This document shows positions 52,236 to 59,765 of a stretch of DNA of 64,000 nt, piece after piece. Under the pieces are notes generated by a model. The model saw only the letters and a list, made by a program, of their open reading frames with translations, had not been told where the DNA came from and did no database searches. The position numbers and the translations under genes are program-made. Source of the stretch: Streptomyces lacrimifluminis (GTDB lineage Bacteria; Actinomycetota; Actinomycetes; Streptomycetales; Streptomycetaceae). Position 1 is the stretch's first letter. Every line of letters begins with the position of its first letter. The stretch lies in NCBI RefSeq assembly GCF_014646095.1, contig NZ_BMMU01000010.1:95760-159759 (forward strand), read 5' to 3'.

Positions 52236-53513
52236 GTGGCGGTGCAGGAGGCGAGACAAGGTGTGCTGCCCGGGGAGCACGGGGGCGGCTGCACCTGCGG
52301 GGACTGCCCGCACGGGGCGCGCACGGGACACCGGCGTGCGGTCGCCGAGTTCCTGCTCATGCGGGACGGGTTCGCCGCCGGGCAGGGGCTGCCGGCCGCG
52401 GTGGCGCATTCCGCCTCGGCCTCCCGCCAGTGGGTCTCGGACGAACTGACCCAGTCCGCGGCGGTCGTCGCCGAGCGCGGCCGGGCAGAGGGCGAGGTGT
52501 GGCTCGCCCGGCTGTGGCGCCGTACGGCGTTCACCGTGTGGGTGCTGATCGGAGTCCTGCTGCTCGTGCAGGCGCTCACCGCCATCGGGGCGGGCTGGAC
52601 CGCCGCCCGGACGGCCGGACTGGTGGCCGCCGTACTCGTCGGCAGTGCGCTGACCGCCGCGTCCTGGTTCCACCGGGCGCGGGGCGGGGCGCTCGCGCCC
52701 CTCATCGGCGAGGACAACCGCCTGTCGACCTCCCGCGTGGTGGCGGCCGGCTGGGTGCTGTTCCTGGCGTACGCCGTGCTCGTGCTGGTGGGCCGGCTGG
52801 CGGCTGCCTCCGGCCACGAGGAGCGCGACGCGCTGATCGCCGGCCTCGACCTCGCCCGGGGTGCGGGCGTCGTGACCGTCCTCGCGGTGGTGTGCGCCAT
52901 CGCGGTACTCGTGCGCAGGGTGGTCGGCCTGCGCGTCCTCGGCCAACGCCTGCAGAAGGTGCGCGCGGACCGCCCCCGCGCGGCCGACCTCCTGACGGAC
53001 GACGCGGGCCGCGGCACCTTCGCGGACATCCAGTACGTGATGATCGGCACGGTCGCTCTCCTGTTCGCGGTCGTTCGGCTGGCCCGGCGCCCTGATCAGC
53101 TGCCGGACCTTCCGTGGGGGCTGGCGGTGGTGGTGCTGGTGTCGGCGGCGACCTATGTGGCCGGCAAGTACTCGGAGGGCGGCCGGCCGGTGATCCTGTC
53201 GGTCGTCCGGTCCCGGGAGGCGGGCGACCTGGACGGCCCGATCCGCACCGGCGACGACATCGAGATCCGCGGCGCCGGCTTCGTGCCCCCGGGTGCGGGC
53301 ACCGCCGACCGGCTGTCCCGCATGGTCGTCCGCATCGGCCCGGTCCACGTCCACGTCCCCCTGGTTCCGGTACCCGGCGGCTTCAGCAACCCCCGCGACG
53401 AGGTACTCACGGTGCCGGTACCGGCGGATGTGGAGCCCGGCCGGGTGGAGGTGCAGGTGGTGACCGCGGCGGGCGTGGAGACGAACCGGTGCGTGATCGA
53501 TGTGACGGACTGA
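52236..53513 (+). CDS. Conserved hypothetical membrane protein
   Basis: About 425 aa. It starts with a Cys/His cluster (CTCGDCPHGARTGHRRA, residues about 17-33) that could bind a metal. About six hydrophobic helices follow (for example FTVWVLIGVLLLVQALTAIG and AAVLVGSALTAASWF). The C-terminal soluble domain (DDIEIRGAGFVPPGAGTADR, VRIGPVHVHVPLVP) resembles an IPT/TIG-type beta sandwich. No enzymatic motif is seen. GTG 52236 or 52242 fits the first recognisable residues; the open frame starts further upstream at 52143 without a clear ribosome site. Confidence 0.7.
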   Translation: MAVQEARQGVLPGEHGGGCTCGDCPHGARTGHRRAVAEFLLMRDGFAAGQGLPAAVAHSASASRQWVSDELTQSAAVVAERGRAEGEVWLARLWRRTAFTVWVLIGVLLLVQALTAIGAGWTAARTAGLVAAVLVGSALTAASWFHRARGGALAPLIGEDNRLSTSRVVAAGWVLFLAYAVLVLVGRLAAASGHEERDALIAGLDLARGAGVVTVLAVVCAIAVLVRRVVGLRVLGQRLQKVRADRPRAADLLTDDAGRGTFADIQYVMIGTVALLFAVVRLARRPDQLPDLPWGLAVVVLVSAATYVAGKYSEGGRPVILSVVRSREAGDLDGPIRTGDDIEIRGAGFVPPGAGTADRLSRMVVRIGPVHVHVPLVPVPGGFSNPRDEVLTVPVPADVEPGRVEVQVVTAAGVETNRCVIDVTD

Positions 53514-53773
53514 GGGTCTGACCTCCTGACGCTGGTTGCTCACGAACGTCCGGGTGGGTGCGGGCGCTTCCCTGCGGGCTGACGCCCCCGGTCCCTTCCC
53601 TGCCGGGGCAGGGCGCCTCCCGGCACGAGCGCCGCCAGGCCATCTCTTCCGCCGTGCCGGGCACCGCATGTGCGTGGCGGAAAATTGCCGTGCCGGAGGT
53701 GAGCGAGGTCACGTTGTCGTGCGTATCGTCTGTTGAGGGGTCAACGTTGGCAGGCGAGAGGCGGCTAAGGCCG

Positions 53774-54310
53774 ATGGCTCACAGCACTCGAACGGACTCG
53801 CACTCTCCTTATCTCGACGGCGACCGGGACTGGCGGGACACCGCCACTCGTTACGCCCTGCTGCCCCTACGCGTCTTCCTCGGTGTCACCTTCATCTACG
53901 CCGGCCTGGACAAACTCACCGACAGCTCCTTCTTCGCCAACTCAGGATCAGGCTCCGTCGGTGACCTGATGCGCACGGTCCGCGACTCCTCCGCGATCCC
54001 GGCCCTGGTGGACCTCGCCCTCAAGAACCCCGTCGGCTTCGGCTACGCCATCGCCTTGGGTGAGCTTGCCGTCGGCATCGGCACGCTGCTGGGGCTGCTG
54101 GCCCGGCTGGCGGCGGTCGGCGGTGCGCTGATCTCGCTCAGCCTCTGGCTGACCGTGAGCTGGGCCTCCGATCCGTACTACTACGGCAACGATCTGCCGT
54201 ACCTGTTTTGCTGGGTACCTCTGATGCTGGCTGGGGCTTCCGTCTGGTCATTGGATGCCTGGTTCAGGGGTCGACGGCGGGGCCGGGGCCAGTCGGGGGC
54301 CTGGAGGTAA
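53774..54310 (+). CDS. DoxX-family membrane protein, 3' end supplied by an integrated element
   Basis: A 178-aa DoxX-like protein with four hydrophobic segments (LPLRVFLGVTFIYAGLDKL, GYAIALGELAVGIGTLLGLL, and two more). It is the host gene into which the serine-integrase element inserted. Up to GNDLPYL (about 54205) it is host sequence. The last 34 codons (FCWVPLMLAGASVWSLDAWF...) are element-derived, with lower third-position GC. They align with the displaced original tail at 59048-59161 (MAWLPLILAGASVLSVDAAL...). The frame is intact, so function is probably preserved. ATG 53774 (MAHSTRTDS); TTG 53747 is a possible earlier start. Confidence 0.85.
   Translation: MAHSTRTDSHSPYLDGDRDWRDTATRYALLPLRVFLGVTFIYAGLDKLTDSSFFANSGSGSVGDLMRTVRDSSAIPALVDLALKNPVGFGYAIALGELAVGIGTLLGLLARLAAVGGALISLSLWLTVSWASDPYYYGNDLPYLFCWVPLMLAGASVWSLDAWFRGRRRGRGQSGAWR
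54191..54205. other. Left attachment site (attL) window
   Basis: GATCTGCCGTACCTG encodes the conserved DLPYL of doxX, after which host sequence gives way to element sequence (TTTTGCTGG). Crossover lies at one of the shared dinucleotides in this window. Reconstructed attB would continue from here into ATGGCCTGGCTGCC. Confidence 0.7.
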
Positions 54311-54311
54311 G

Positions 54312-54899
54312 TCAGAGCTTCTCCTGGTCGGGCAGGTGCCGGTACAGGGTCGCCCTGGACACTCCCAGAGCCTTGGCTATGGCGCTGACGCTCTCGCCCT
54401 TGGCTTTCCTTGCCGTGGCCACGGTGAGGAGATCATCAGTGATGACCGTGGGGCGTCCTCCGGTGCGCCCCTGTGCCTTGGCCGCTTCCAGTCCGGCCTT
54501 GGTCCTGTCCTTGATGAGGGAGCGCTCGAACTCCGCCATGGCGGCGATGATCTGGAAGAAGAGACGGCCGTCGGCGGAGGTCGTGTCCACGGCGCTGAGA
54601 GCCCCCGTCAGTACCTTGAAGCCGATGCCACGGCCCCTCAGGCCGTCCACGATGCTCACAAGGTCGATGAGGGACCTGCCAAGCCTGTCGAGCTTCCAGA
54701 CAACGAGGGTGTCTCCTGCCCTCAGGTAGTCGAGTACGGCTGTAAGTTCAGGGCGATCGGTGTTCTTGCCGGATGCCTTGTCTTCGAAGATCCGAGAGCA
54801 TCCCGCATCAGTGAGGGCATCCCTTTGAAGTTGTGCCTCCTGGTCGTCGGTTGACACTCGGGCGTAGCCGATGAGGTGGCCGGTGGTAGGCGTCGTCAC
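54312..54899 (-). CDS. Small serine recombinase (resolvase/invertase)
   Basis: A 195-aa Tn3-resolvase-like recombinase. The catalytic Ser16 is in GYARVSTDDQ, with the conserved VVWKLDRLGRSL, the E-helix region FFQIIAAMAEFERSLIKDRT, and a C-terminal Hin/resolvase HTH (SVSAIAKALGVSRATLYRHL). GTG 54899 is the start. A res-like set of dyads lies just upstream (54908-55032). Its stop is one base from the re-formed doxX stop. It probably resolves dimers of the excised circle or is a relic of an ancestral plasmid or transposon. Confidence 0.93.
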   Translation of the reverse strand: MTTPTTGHLIGYARVSTDDQEAQLQRDALTDAGCSRIFEDKASGKNTDRPELTAVLDYLRAGDTLVVWKLDRLGRSLIDLVSIVDGLRGRGIGFKVLTGALSAVDTTSADGRLFFQIIAAMAEFERSLIKDRTKAGLEAAKAQGRTGGRPTVITDDLLTVATARKAKGESVSAIAKALGVSRATLYRHLPDQEKL

Positions 54900-54907
54900 A
54901 TGCCCAA

Positions 54908-55032
54908 CGTCTCACAACTCGTCTCAAAACAGCAAGTGATCCGAGGTGGTTGTGAGACGGGTTTTGGACACCCCTGTGGAACCCTGGGGGGTCTTGTTGG
55001 GTGCTGTCTCGTAAACCAAGGTTTCTGAGACA
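54908..55032. other. Candidate res recombination site of the resolvase
   Basis: Immediately upstream of the resolvase gene lies a 28-bp dyad at 55005-55032, TGTCTCGTAAACC-AA-GGTTTCTGAGACA arms (11 of 13 positions paired), the size of a res site I. CGTCTCACAAC (54908-54918) and its exact complement GTTGTGAGACG (54949-54959), plus CGTCTCAAAAC (54920-54930), repeat the same GTCTCA half-site. Five copies of this hexamer in 125 bp match the layout of site I with accessory sites. Confidence 0.72.
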
Positions 55033-55119
55033 CGACCTGCGGCATGCACCCGGGGGTAGTGAGGGCGGGTTTCCCTGGCGTGGACCGCAGGGGCAGGTTC
55101 CTTCGATGTTGTACGGGTT

Positions 55120-55309
55120 TCAGGACTTGCCGCGCTTCGTGCACCGTGTGCACTGACAGGGAGGCCCAGGCCAGGGTCATGAGGGGCTGAAGATCGTCCG
55201 CCATGGACACGGTTCGCTCGGGTTCCCAGGTCTTCCCTGAGTCGTGGGAGACGCGCATGGTCATCAAGGGGCGGTCGTCGAAGAGTCCAACCGCTTTCTC
55301 GGAGCTCAT
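55120..55309 (-). pseudogene. Small cassette protein, frameshifted
   Basis: The reading frame from ATG 55309 encodes LMTMRVSHDSGKTWEP and later LMTLAW. From there the annotated frame continues for an uncharacteristic 90 residues through the res-like site to 54896. If one C of CCC at 55165-55167 is removed, the protein reads LAWPPCQCTRCTKRGKS and stops at 55120, as remembered for related small Streptomyces proteins with a CxCxxC end. A one-base insertion, or a sequencing error, is therefore likely. It overlaps the previous gene by ATGA. Confidence 0.65.
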
Positions 55310-55500
55310 GAGTTGTGCGCCTCGGCGTGATGCTGGCGCAGCTTGACGTTCGCATCAGAGACGGCGCTGTGGTCGCCTCTCGACCGGGAATTCTTTCGGC
55401 GTACGCAGATGTCGAGACAGGCGCTGCATCCTGGAACCGCTCTTGGCTCTGGCGGCAGTTCGGTGAGCCCGTAGCCCTGAGGTTGCTGTGTGCTCGCCAT
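55306..55500 (-). CDS. Small conserved protein of Streptomyces regulatory cassettes
   Basis: A 64-aa protein starting at ATG 55500, preceded by GGGGAGG. It contains PGCSACLDICVRRKNSRSRG followed by DHSAVSDANVKLRQHHAEAH, like small proteins found next to XRE/DUF5753 and DUF397-type genes in Streptomyces. Two Cys near the middle could bind a metal. Function unknown. Its stop overlaps the next start by four bases, indicating an operon with translational coupling. Confidence 0.7.
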   Translation of the reverse strand: MASTQQPQGYGLTELPPEPRAVPGCSACLDICVRRKNSRSRGDHSAVSDANVKLRQHHAEAHNS

Positions 55501-55583
55501 CAGTCCTCCCCGGTTTCGTGACCCATTCATGGTCCACCAGTTGGCGAGCAACGCCGATCAGTATTCCCGTTCCTGACTAAAGA

Positions 55584-56414
55584 TCATCGATAGTGCTCTG
55601 CGCACTGCTCAAGCAACTCCCTCGCCTCACCTCCGAGTAGAGCGTGACGCTCGAACGAGGTAAAGACGGCAAGATACTCAGAGATGTCGCGGGGATCACG
55701 AAAGACCATGCGGCCAGTGAAGTTCTCGACCGTGGCCAACCGGTCGTCATAGACGGTGAAGGTGTTCATCGGTCCTCGTGGTATCACCGTCCCCATCGGG
55801 ATAACTCCTATGCGGATGTTGGGAAGGTGGGAGACTGATGTGAGACGGTCAATCTGAACGGCCAGGGCGGAGCGAGGGACGACTGCCCACCTGATTGCCT
55901 GTTCCGTGAGGAGAAACGTGAACGTTTTCGTCGTGTCGTAGAGAACGGCCTGACGCTCCAGTTTCCTCGTGATGGTTTTGGAAGGGTCGCCTGGCGTGTG
56001 GCTCAGGCTGGCGCGGATGTATTCCGGTGTCGCCAACAGCCCTGTGATCATCGCCGGCAGAAAGTACCGCAGCTCCGTCGCTTCGGACTCCAGTGAGGCC
56101 AACTCCGTCTGACGCTTCTCCATCCCTCTGCGCCAGGAAGAGCGCTTGTCCTGCCACTCGGTGTTGGCGATTCGAGCAAGGGCGGTAACCTCTGTAACCA
56201 ACTCAGGGGGAGTGTCCAGGGCTCGAAGGATCCGTTCGACGTCGACCAGCTTCGGTGTCTTCTTGCCGGTCTCGAACTTGCTGATCTGGCTCTGGGACAT
56301 GTTGCAGCGCCTTGCGAGCCGATCTCCCGTGAGACCGGCTCGCTTACGCAACTCGCGGAGCTTTTCTGCCAGATCAGTCCTCGACTGCCCTAGCTGCTCG
56401 GGCTCGAACGTCAC
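55584..56414 (-). CDS. XRE-family regulator with DUF5753 domain
   Basis: A 276-aa DNA-binding protein. The helix-turn-helix (LRKRAGLTGDRLARRCNMSQ SQISKFETGKKTP, about residues 22-54) is followed by a DUF5753 region from about 95 to the end (LPAMITGLLATPEYIRASLS, VLTEQAIRW-like LLTEQAIRWAV, DRLATVENFTGRMVFRDP). Proteins of this type are very numerous in Streptomyces and pair with DUF397 or small partners; roles in development and antibiotic control are known for a few (for example BldB/AbaA-linked regulators). Here it is probably the element's own regulator. It starts at GTG 56414, three bases after the DUF6879-like stop. Confidence 0.88.
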   Translation of the reverse strand: MTFEPEQLGQSRTDLAEKLRELRKRAGLTGDRLARRCNMSQSQISKFETGKKTPKLVDVERILRALDTPPELVTEVTALARIANTEWQDKRSSWRRGMEKRQTELASLESEATELRYFLPAMITGLLATPEYIRASLSHTPGDPSKTITRKLERQAVLYDTTKTFTFLLTEQAIRWAVVPRSALAVQIDRLTSVSHLPNIRIGVIPMGTVIPRGPMNTFTVYDDRLATVENFTGRMVFRDPRDISEYLAVFTSFERHALLGGEARELLEQCAEHYR

Positions 56415-56417
56415 TCG

Positions 56418-56939
56418 TCAATCGGCTTCTTTCGCGTACTCGAAGAACGGTACGGAGTAGGCCAGAGCTATGCGCTTCCATTCCATATACGGAGCGATGT
56501 CTCCAGTGAACAGTTCACGGTTGATCTGTGTCCCGTCCGGGCGGAAGTTGAGGCGCACCACTTGCGTATCGTCGAACATCCACCAGTCGGTTCCCGAGAG
56601 CGGCAGACCATAGTCGTCGTCTGTGACATCGAGGATGCGGATATCCTCCCCAGCTTGGATGTTCCCAGGGATTCCCCAAGCGAATTGGTATCGCTGATAG
56701 TCCGTCAACGGTCGTCGTACGATCCGTACTCGCCCGATGCTCCGTCCCGATGCCGTGTAGCCGTGAACGCGCTCATGCCAGCGTGAGTTGTGATCGGCAG
56801 GCTTGGGTTCCCCCCGAAGGAACCGAGCAACGTTCTCGGTCTCCTTTGGCATGGTGTAGGTGGGCTGAGCCTCGAACCGCCATGCGTCACGTTCGTAGGC
56901 GTCGAACGTCCTGCGCCACTCGTCACCATCCAAGAGCAC
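56418..56939 (-). CDS. DUF6879-like protein
   Basis: A 173-aa soluble protein with DEWRRTFDAYERDAWRFEAQ at the start, then WHERVHGYTASGRSIGRVRI and a Trp/Asp-rich IRILDVTDDDYGLPLSGTDW. Streptomyces proteins of this type co-occur with XRE/DUF5753 regulators; function unknown. A longer frame from ATG 57077 exists, but GTG 56939 begins the conserved part and overlaps the upstream small gene by 17 bases, the normal cassette arrangement. Confidence 0.75.
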   Translation of the reverse strand: MLLDGDEWRRTFDAYERDAWRFEAQPTYTMPKETENVARFLRGEPKPADHNSRWHERVHGYTASGRSIGRVRIVRRPLTDYQRYQFAWGIPGNIQAGEDIRILDVTDDDYGLPLSGTDWWMFDDTQVVRLNFRPDGTQINRELFTGDIAPYMEWKRIALAYSVPFFEYAKEAD

Positions 56940-57132
56940 GTACGGCCTCCCTGAGCACTGCTTCGGGGATCTCCACCAGGGCCTCCCCCTCCGGCGGTTG
57001 GAAGGCATTGGAGACATCCCCCTGGACCACGATGGAGCCGCCTGCTGTGCGGTAGACGTTCGGGCAGTCGTCGTCATCGCAGTTCGGTCCGTCGAACTTG
57101 CCGGTGAGACGGGTCAGTTCCTCACGCGCCAT
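56923..57132 (-). CDS. Small acidic cassette protein
   Basis: A 69-aa protein: EELTRLTGKFDGPNCDDDDC, PNVYRTAGGSIVVQGDVSNA, then EGEALVEIPEAVLREAVRAL. It matches the small proteins encoded ahead of DUF6879-type genes in Streptomyces (CPxxY...LVVQG...LVEIP pattern, from memory). First gene of the minus-strand cassette; the promoter should lie in 57133-57300. Function unknown. Confidence 0.75.
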   Translation of the reverse strand: MAREELTRLTGKFDGPNCDDDDCPNVYRTAGGSIVVQGDVSNAFQPPEGEALVEIPEAVLREAVRALGW

Positions 57133-57220
57133 GGTGCCCCCTCGTCTGTGGGCCCCTGTTGGGGCTCTTGCTGATCGACGCTACGTAGCCCGTTGTTCCT
57201 CGTCCATGCCAGGACCGAAC

Positions 57221-57238
57221 TATTCCTGATGCGGAATA
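57221..57238. promoter_or_regulatory. Candidate operator for the cassette
   Basis: TATTCC-N6-GGAATA is a perfect 6-bp dyad about 90 bases upstream of the first cassette gene. It is a plausible site for the XRE regulator encoded two genes downstream. Confidence 0.4.
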
Positions 57239-57375
57239 AATGATCTTCGATCACGTTGTCCTTGTCCTGCCCGGTCCCCTGAGGGACTCTGCTGCCCTCA
57301 TACGGCGTGATCCCGCTCTCAGCTGCTCAGACTGCCGTCCCAGAATGGCGCAAAGGACACGTACATTATTTATGT

Positions 57376-57396
57376 GGGGGGTTGTATATACCCCCC
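57376..57396 (-). terminator. Hairpin downstream of the integrase gene
   Basis: GGGGGG and CCCCCC arms around TTGTATATA, 71 bases past the integrase stop on the minus strand, followed by ACATAAATAATG. An AT-rich exit fits an intrinsic terminator. Confidence 0.6.
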
Positions 57397-57467
57397 TACG
57401 AAAAGAGAACTTCTGAGAGTCACTCGTACTAGTGAGCATCCCTCCTCAGGGGGGGTGTCCTCCGGTG

Positions 57468-59015
57468 TTAGTGAATAGTGAATGGCTCACTTCGGTTTCC
57501 AAGGTCCACCTCTCCACCGAAGTCGGTGGTGTTGGAGATTCCCTTGGTGAGGGGATTCAGTCGGATGGTGATTCCTGCCTTTAGTAGGTGACGTGTTCTC
57601 TCGACCTCATTTCCTTTGTTCCTCTCCCACATGTGGCGGAAGGTCTCCCCGGTGTCCCGGTACTCGTATCTATCTGGCTTGTCTCCTTCGGCTGCCAGAG
57701 AGTCATGTTCCTCATAGAGGGCCGCAATCTCTTCCTCTGTGGCCTTCTTTGCGAATCCCGATGAGTTCTTGCCGCCGGGGCGGAGGGATCTCTGTAGTTC
57801 CGATACATACTCTTCGATCTCCCGGAGTCTCTGAGAGTTGTTCGACCCCTTTACGTAGTGGCGCTCATGCATGGGGAAGTCCCCGATGGTTCCGAGGATC
57901 ATCGTCTCGACGAGCTTCTCCACTTTCTCGGCTCGGAAGGCGTACCCCTTGCCGCAGGAATCCCGATTTGCCGACTTATTGCACCGGTATACAGGCTTTC
58001 CTTGTTGTCTCTCCGGGTTGAAGAGGTACAGGTTCTTGCCGCATCCGCCGCAGAGCACAACTCCGCGATAGGCAGTCGTGTTCTTGGTGGAGCGACGGGC
58101 GGCACCAGGGCGTCCGTTCATCTCATCCTGGAGCTTCGCCCATTCATCGTCTGTGAGAATGGGGTCTGCCATTCGAATCTTCCCCTCGGAAGTGAGGATG
58201 GCTTGCGACACCCCGTACTTCTTTCCGGGAATCTTTACCTCTTCACACTTCCAGCCGAGGATGGTTTCTGACCTCAAAATGTTGGTGATGGTGCGGCTCC
58301 GCCATACGGGCATAGGTGTGCCGTTCTTCTTTCGGCGCTCCGACATCCTCTCGCCCGCAGGAGAGGGAACCCCTCTGGTATTGAAGTCATCGCAGATGGT
58401 CGAGTAGGGGTCCCCGTCCTCGACTACTCGCTTGTACATCTCCCGAATGATTTTCCGTTGATTCTCCCGGATGCGAAGCCTCATCGCACTGTCGGTGTCA
58501 CGGAAGGACTCGTAGCCGTAGGGCGGGTTTCCCTTGGCCCATACGTTCTTTGACTTGGTGTAGCTCTGGAACGACTTGACTCGCATGGAGATGTTCTGCG
58601 CTTCAGTCTCGGCGATAGCCGCGAACAGGTCGATGATGACGTGCCGGAATGGGCCGATCATGTCGAGCACAGGTTCTTTGACCGAAACCAAGGCCTTGCC
58701 GCCGTGTGCAGTCGCCCACTTGATCATGTCCTGCATGTCCACGACCTTGCGGACGAACCGGTCCATCTTCCAGAACAGCAACAGGTCGAACTCTGGAGCC
58801 CGATTGTTCAGCCACTCCCCGAGTTCCGGTCTCTGGAAGGGGTGTGACTTGGTGGCGGAGATGTGAGCGTCTCTGGCTACTCCCACCACCTGCCACCCCA
58901 GGTGCTGCCTTTCGTTCACGTAGGCCGTGCAGTCCTGGAGCTGCCGCTCCAACGAGGTGGACGCATCGGTCTCGTTGCTGATCCTGAGGGCGATCAGAAC
59001 ACGCACAGCCTTCAT
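57468..59015 (-). CDS. Large serine integrase
   Basis: A 515-aa site-specific recombinase of the large serine family. The catalytic domain has Ser13 in LIALRISNET, FWKMDRFVRKVVDMQDMI and the IIDLFAAIAETEAQNISMRV helix. The recombinase domain (about 165-270) contains ERMSERRKKNGTPMPVWRSR and ILRSETILGWK. A zinc ribbon follows (LCGGCGKNLY and RCNKSANRDSCGKG), then a coiled-coil-prone C-terminus (REIEEYVSELQRSLR, EEEIAALYEEHDSLAAEGDK). The start lies 32 bases from attR, the usual placement. The first part FTIH at the C-terminus ends normally, so it looks functional. It catalyses integration into doxX; a directionality factor was not recognised. Confidence 0.95.
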   Translation of the reverse strand: MKAVRVLIALRISNETDASTSLERQLQDCTAYVNERQHLGWQVVGVARDAHISATKSHPFQRPELGEWLNNRAPEFDLLLFWKMDRFVRKVVDMQDMIKWATAHGGKALVSVKEPVLDMIGPFRHVIIDLFAAIAETEAQNISMRVKSFQSYTKSKNVWAKGNPPYGYESFRDTDSAMRLRIRENQRKIIREMYKRVVEDGDPYSTICDDFNTRGVPSPAGERMSERRKKNGTPMPVWRSRTITNILRSETILGWKCEEVKIPGKKYGVSQAILTSEGKIRMADPILTDDEWAKLQDEMNGRPGAARRSTKNTTAYRGVVLCGGCGKNLYLFNPERQQGKPVYRCNKSANRDSCGKGYAFRAEKVEKLVETMILGTIGDFPMHERHYVKGSNNSQRLREIEEYVSELQRSLRPGGKNSSGFAKKATEEEIAALYEEHDSLAAEGDKPDRYEYRDTGETFRHMWERNKGNEVERTRHLLKAGITIRLNPLTKGISNTTDFGGEVDLGNRSEPFTIH

Positions 59016-59047
59016 GAGCGGTCACCCTACAACAGTGATACGCAAGT

Positions 59048-59062
59048 GACCTCCCCTACCTG
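59048..59062. other. Right attachment site (attR) window
   Basis: GACCTCCCCTACCTG, matching the left window at 10 of 15 positions, marks where element sequence passes into the original doxX 3' end (ATGGCCTGGCTGCC). It sits 32 bases upstream of the integrase start. Confidence 0.7.
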
Positions 59063-59161
59063 ATGGCCTGGCTGCCCCTGATCCTCGCCGGTGCGTCCGT
59101 CCTCTCCGTGGACGCCGCCCTGCGGGGACGACGGCGACAGCGGTCCGGGGGATACCGGTAG
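59048..59161 (+). pseudogene. Displaced original 3' end of doxX
   Basis: The 37 codons DLPYLMAWLPLILAGASVLS...SGGYR and a TAG stop form the native C-terminus of the DoxX-family gene cut off by the element. They have high third-position GC like the host. No start codon or ribosome site precedes them. Comparison with the element-derived tail at 54206-54310 shows about 60 percent identity. Confidence 0.88.
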
Positions 59162-59447
59162 CAGGTGGTTGAGAGTCGGGGCGGGTGAACGTGTCGACAG
59201 CACGACTCGGCAGTAGGCCTCAGCAGTAGGCGGTGTGCCGCGCGCGTGGCCGCGATCTCGTCGCCGATGACCACACTCGGCCAGCCGCACGGCCCGCGCT
59301 CCGGGCGGCCAGGGAATCGCCGGCCACTCCCCGCTGGGCTCCGGGCCGCCGGGCCCGCCGGGACCTCCGCCGGGGCCACCCGGCCCGCCGGGCGGGGACC
59401 TTGAAGGCGCCCTCGCTGGCCTCGGCGCTCGGCGCCCGAGTTGCACC

Positions 59448-59765
59448 TCAGTTCGGTATCTCCGGTGGCCTGGACGGTCCTGCCGCCTCCGCCGTCTCCC
59501 TGCTTTCCCCGCTTTCCCTCCTCGCTGTTCCGTCCGGTGTGCAGCCGGTGCGTGTCGTCGCGCGGCGAACCCTCGTGCGGCGGCGAATCGCCCCTGTCAG
59601 AAGGGCCACCGCGCCTGCCAGGGTCAGGCCGAACACCAGGAGCGGGATCACCGCGAACCAGGGTGTCTCCCAGGCGTCGCCCGCGTCGCCGATGTAGGTG
59701 ATGCCGGCGACGGTGACGAAGAGGCCCGCGATCAGCTTTCCGGGCTGGAACTCATGACGTGGCAC
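59448..59765 (-). CDS. Small two-helix membrane protein
   Basis: A 105-aa protein with two transmembrane segments (LIAGLFVTVAGITYIGDAG, FAVIPLLVFGLTLAGAVALL) and a basic, Ser/Thr-rich C-terminal tail. It starts at ATG 59765, overlapping the stop of the PspC/LiaF-like gene by 14 bases, so the two form an operon. Function unknown; likely an accessory membrane component. Confidence 0.75.
   Translation of the reverse strand: MPRHEFQPGKLIAGLFVTVAGITYIGDAGDAWETPWFAVIPLLVFGLTLAGAVALLTGAIRRRTRVRRATTRTGCTPDGTARRESGESRETAEAAGPSRPPEIPN

Larger units (their letters stand above)
57133..57467. other. Intergenic region between cassette and integrase
   Basis: A 335-bp AT-richer gap with no gene. It contains a likely operator dyad (57221-57238) near the cassette promoter and a G6/C6 hairpin (57376-57396) that should end the integrase transcript. 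Confidence 0.7.
54191..59062. mobile_element. Small serine-integrase integrative element inserted in doxX
   Basis: A 4.86-kb region of visibly lower GC, all genes on the minus strand. It carries a large serine integrase at the right end, a five-gene regulatory cassette and a small serine resolvase at the left end. Boundaries are given by the duplicated doxX segment: left junction within 54191-54205 and right junction within 59048-59062, which share GA-CT-CC-TACCTG. No replication, conjugation or phage structural gene is present, so it is a minimal integrative element or a remnant. Gene order and the junction structure are seen directly; mobility is inferred. Confidence 0.88.

Noticed and set aside
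50081..53050. 989-codon minus-strand open frame
   Set aside because: It spans the aldolase, minisatellite, DUF4429 and membrane-protein genes in antisense or another frame. Composition is Arg/Pro-rich and no ribosome site or family motif is seen; the DUF4429 frame explains the region.
54896..55119. Real C-terminal coding extension of the 55309 gene
   Set aside because: The stretch is Pro/Thr/Arg-rich, lacks family similarity, and overlaps a res-like site; the alternative frame gives a more plausible protein end.
54191..59062. Prophage
   Set aside because: No capsid, terminase, tail or lysis gene; under 5 kb with only recombinases and regulators.
59162..59447. Gene after the displaced doxX tail
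   Set aside because: Only Gly/Pro/Arg-rich shadow frames over CCGGGC-type repeats; no start with a ribosome site.
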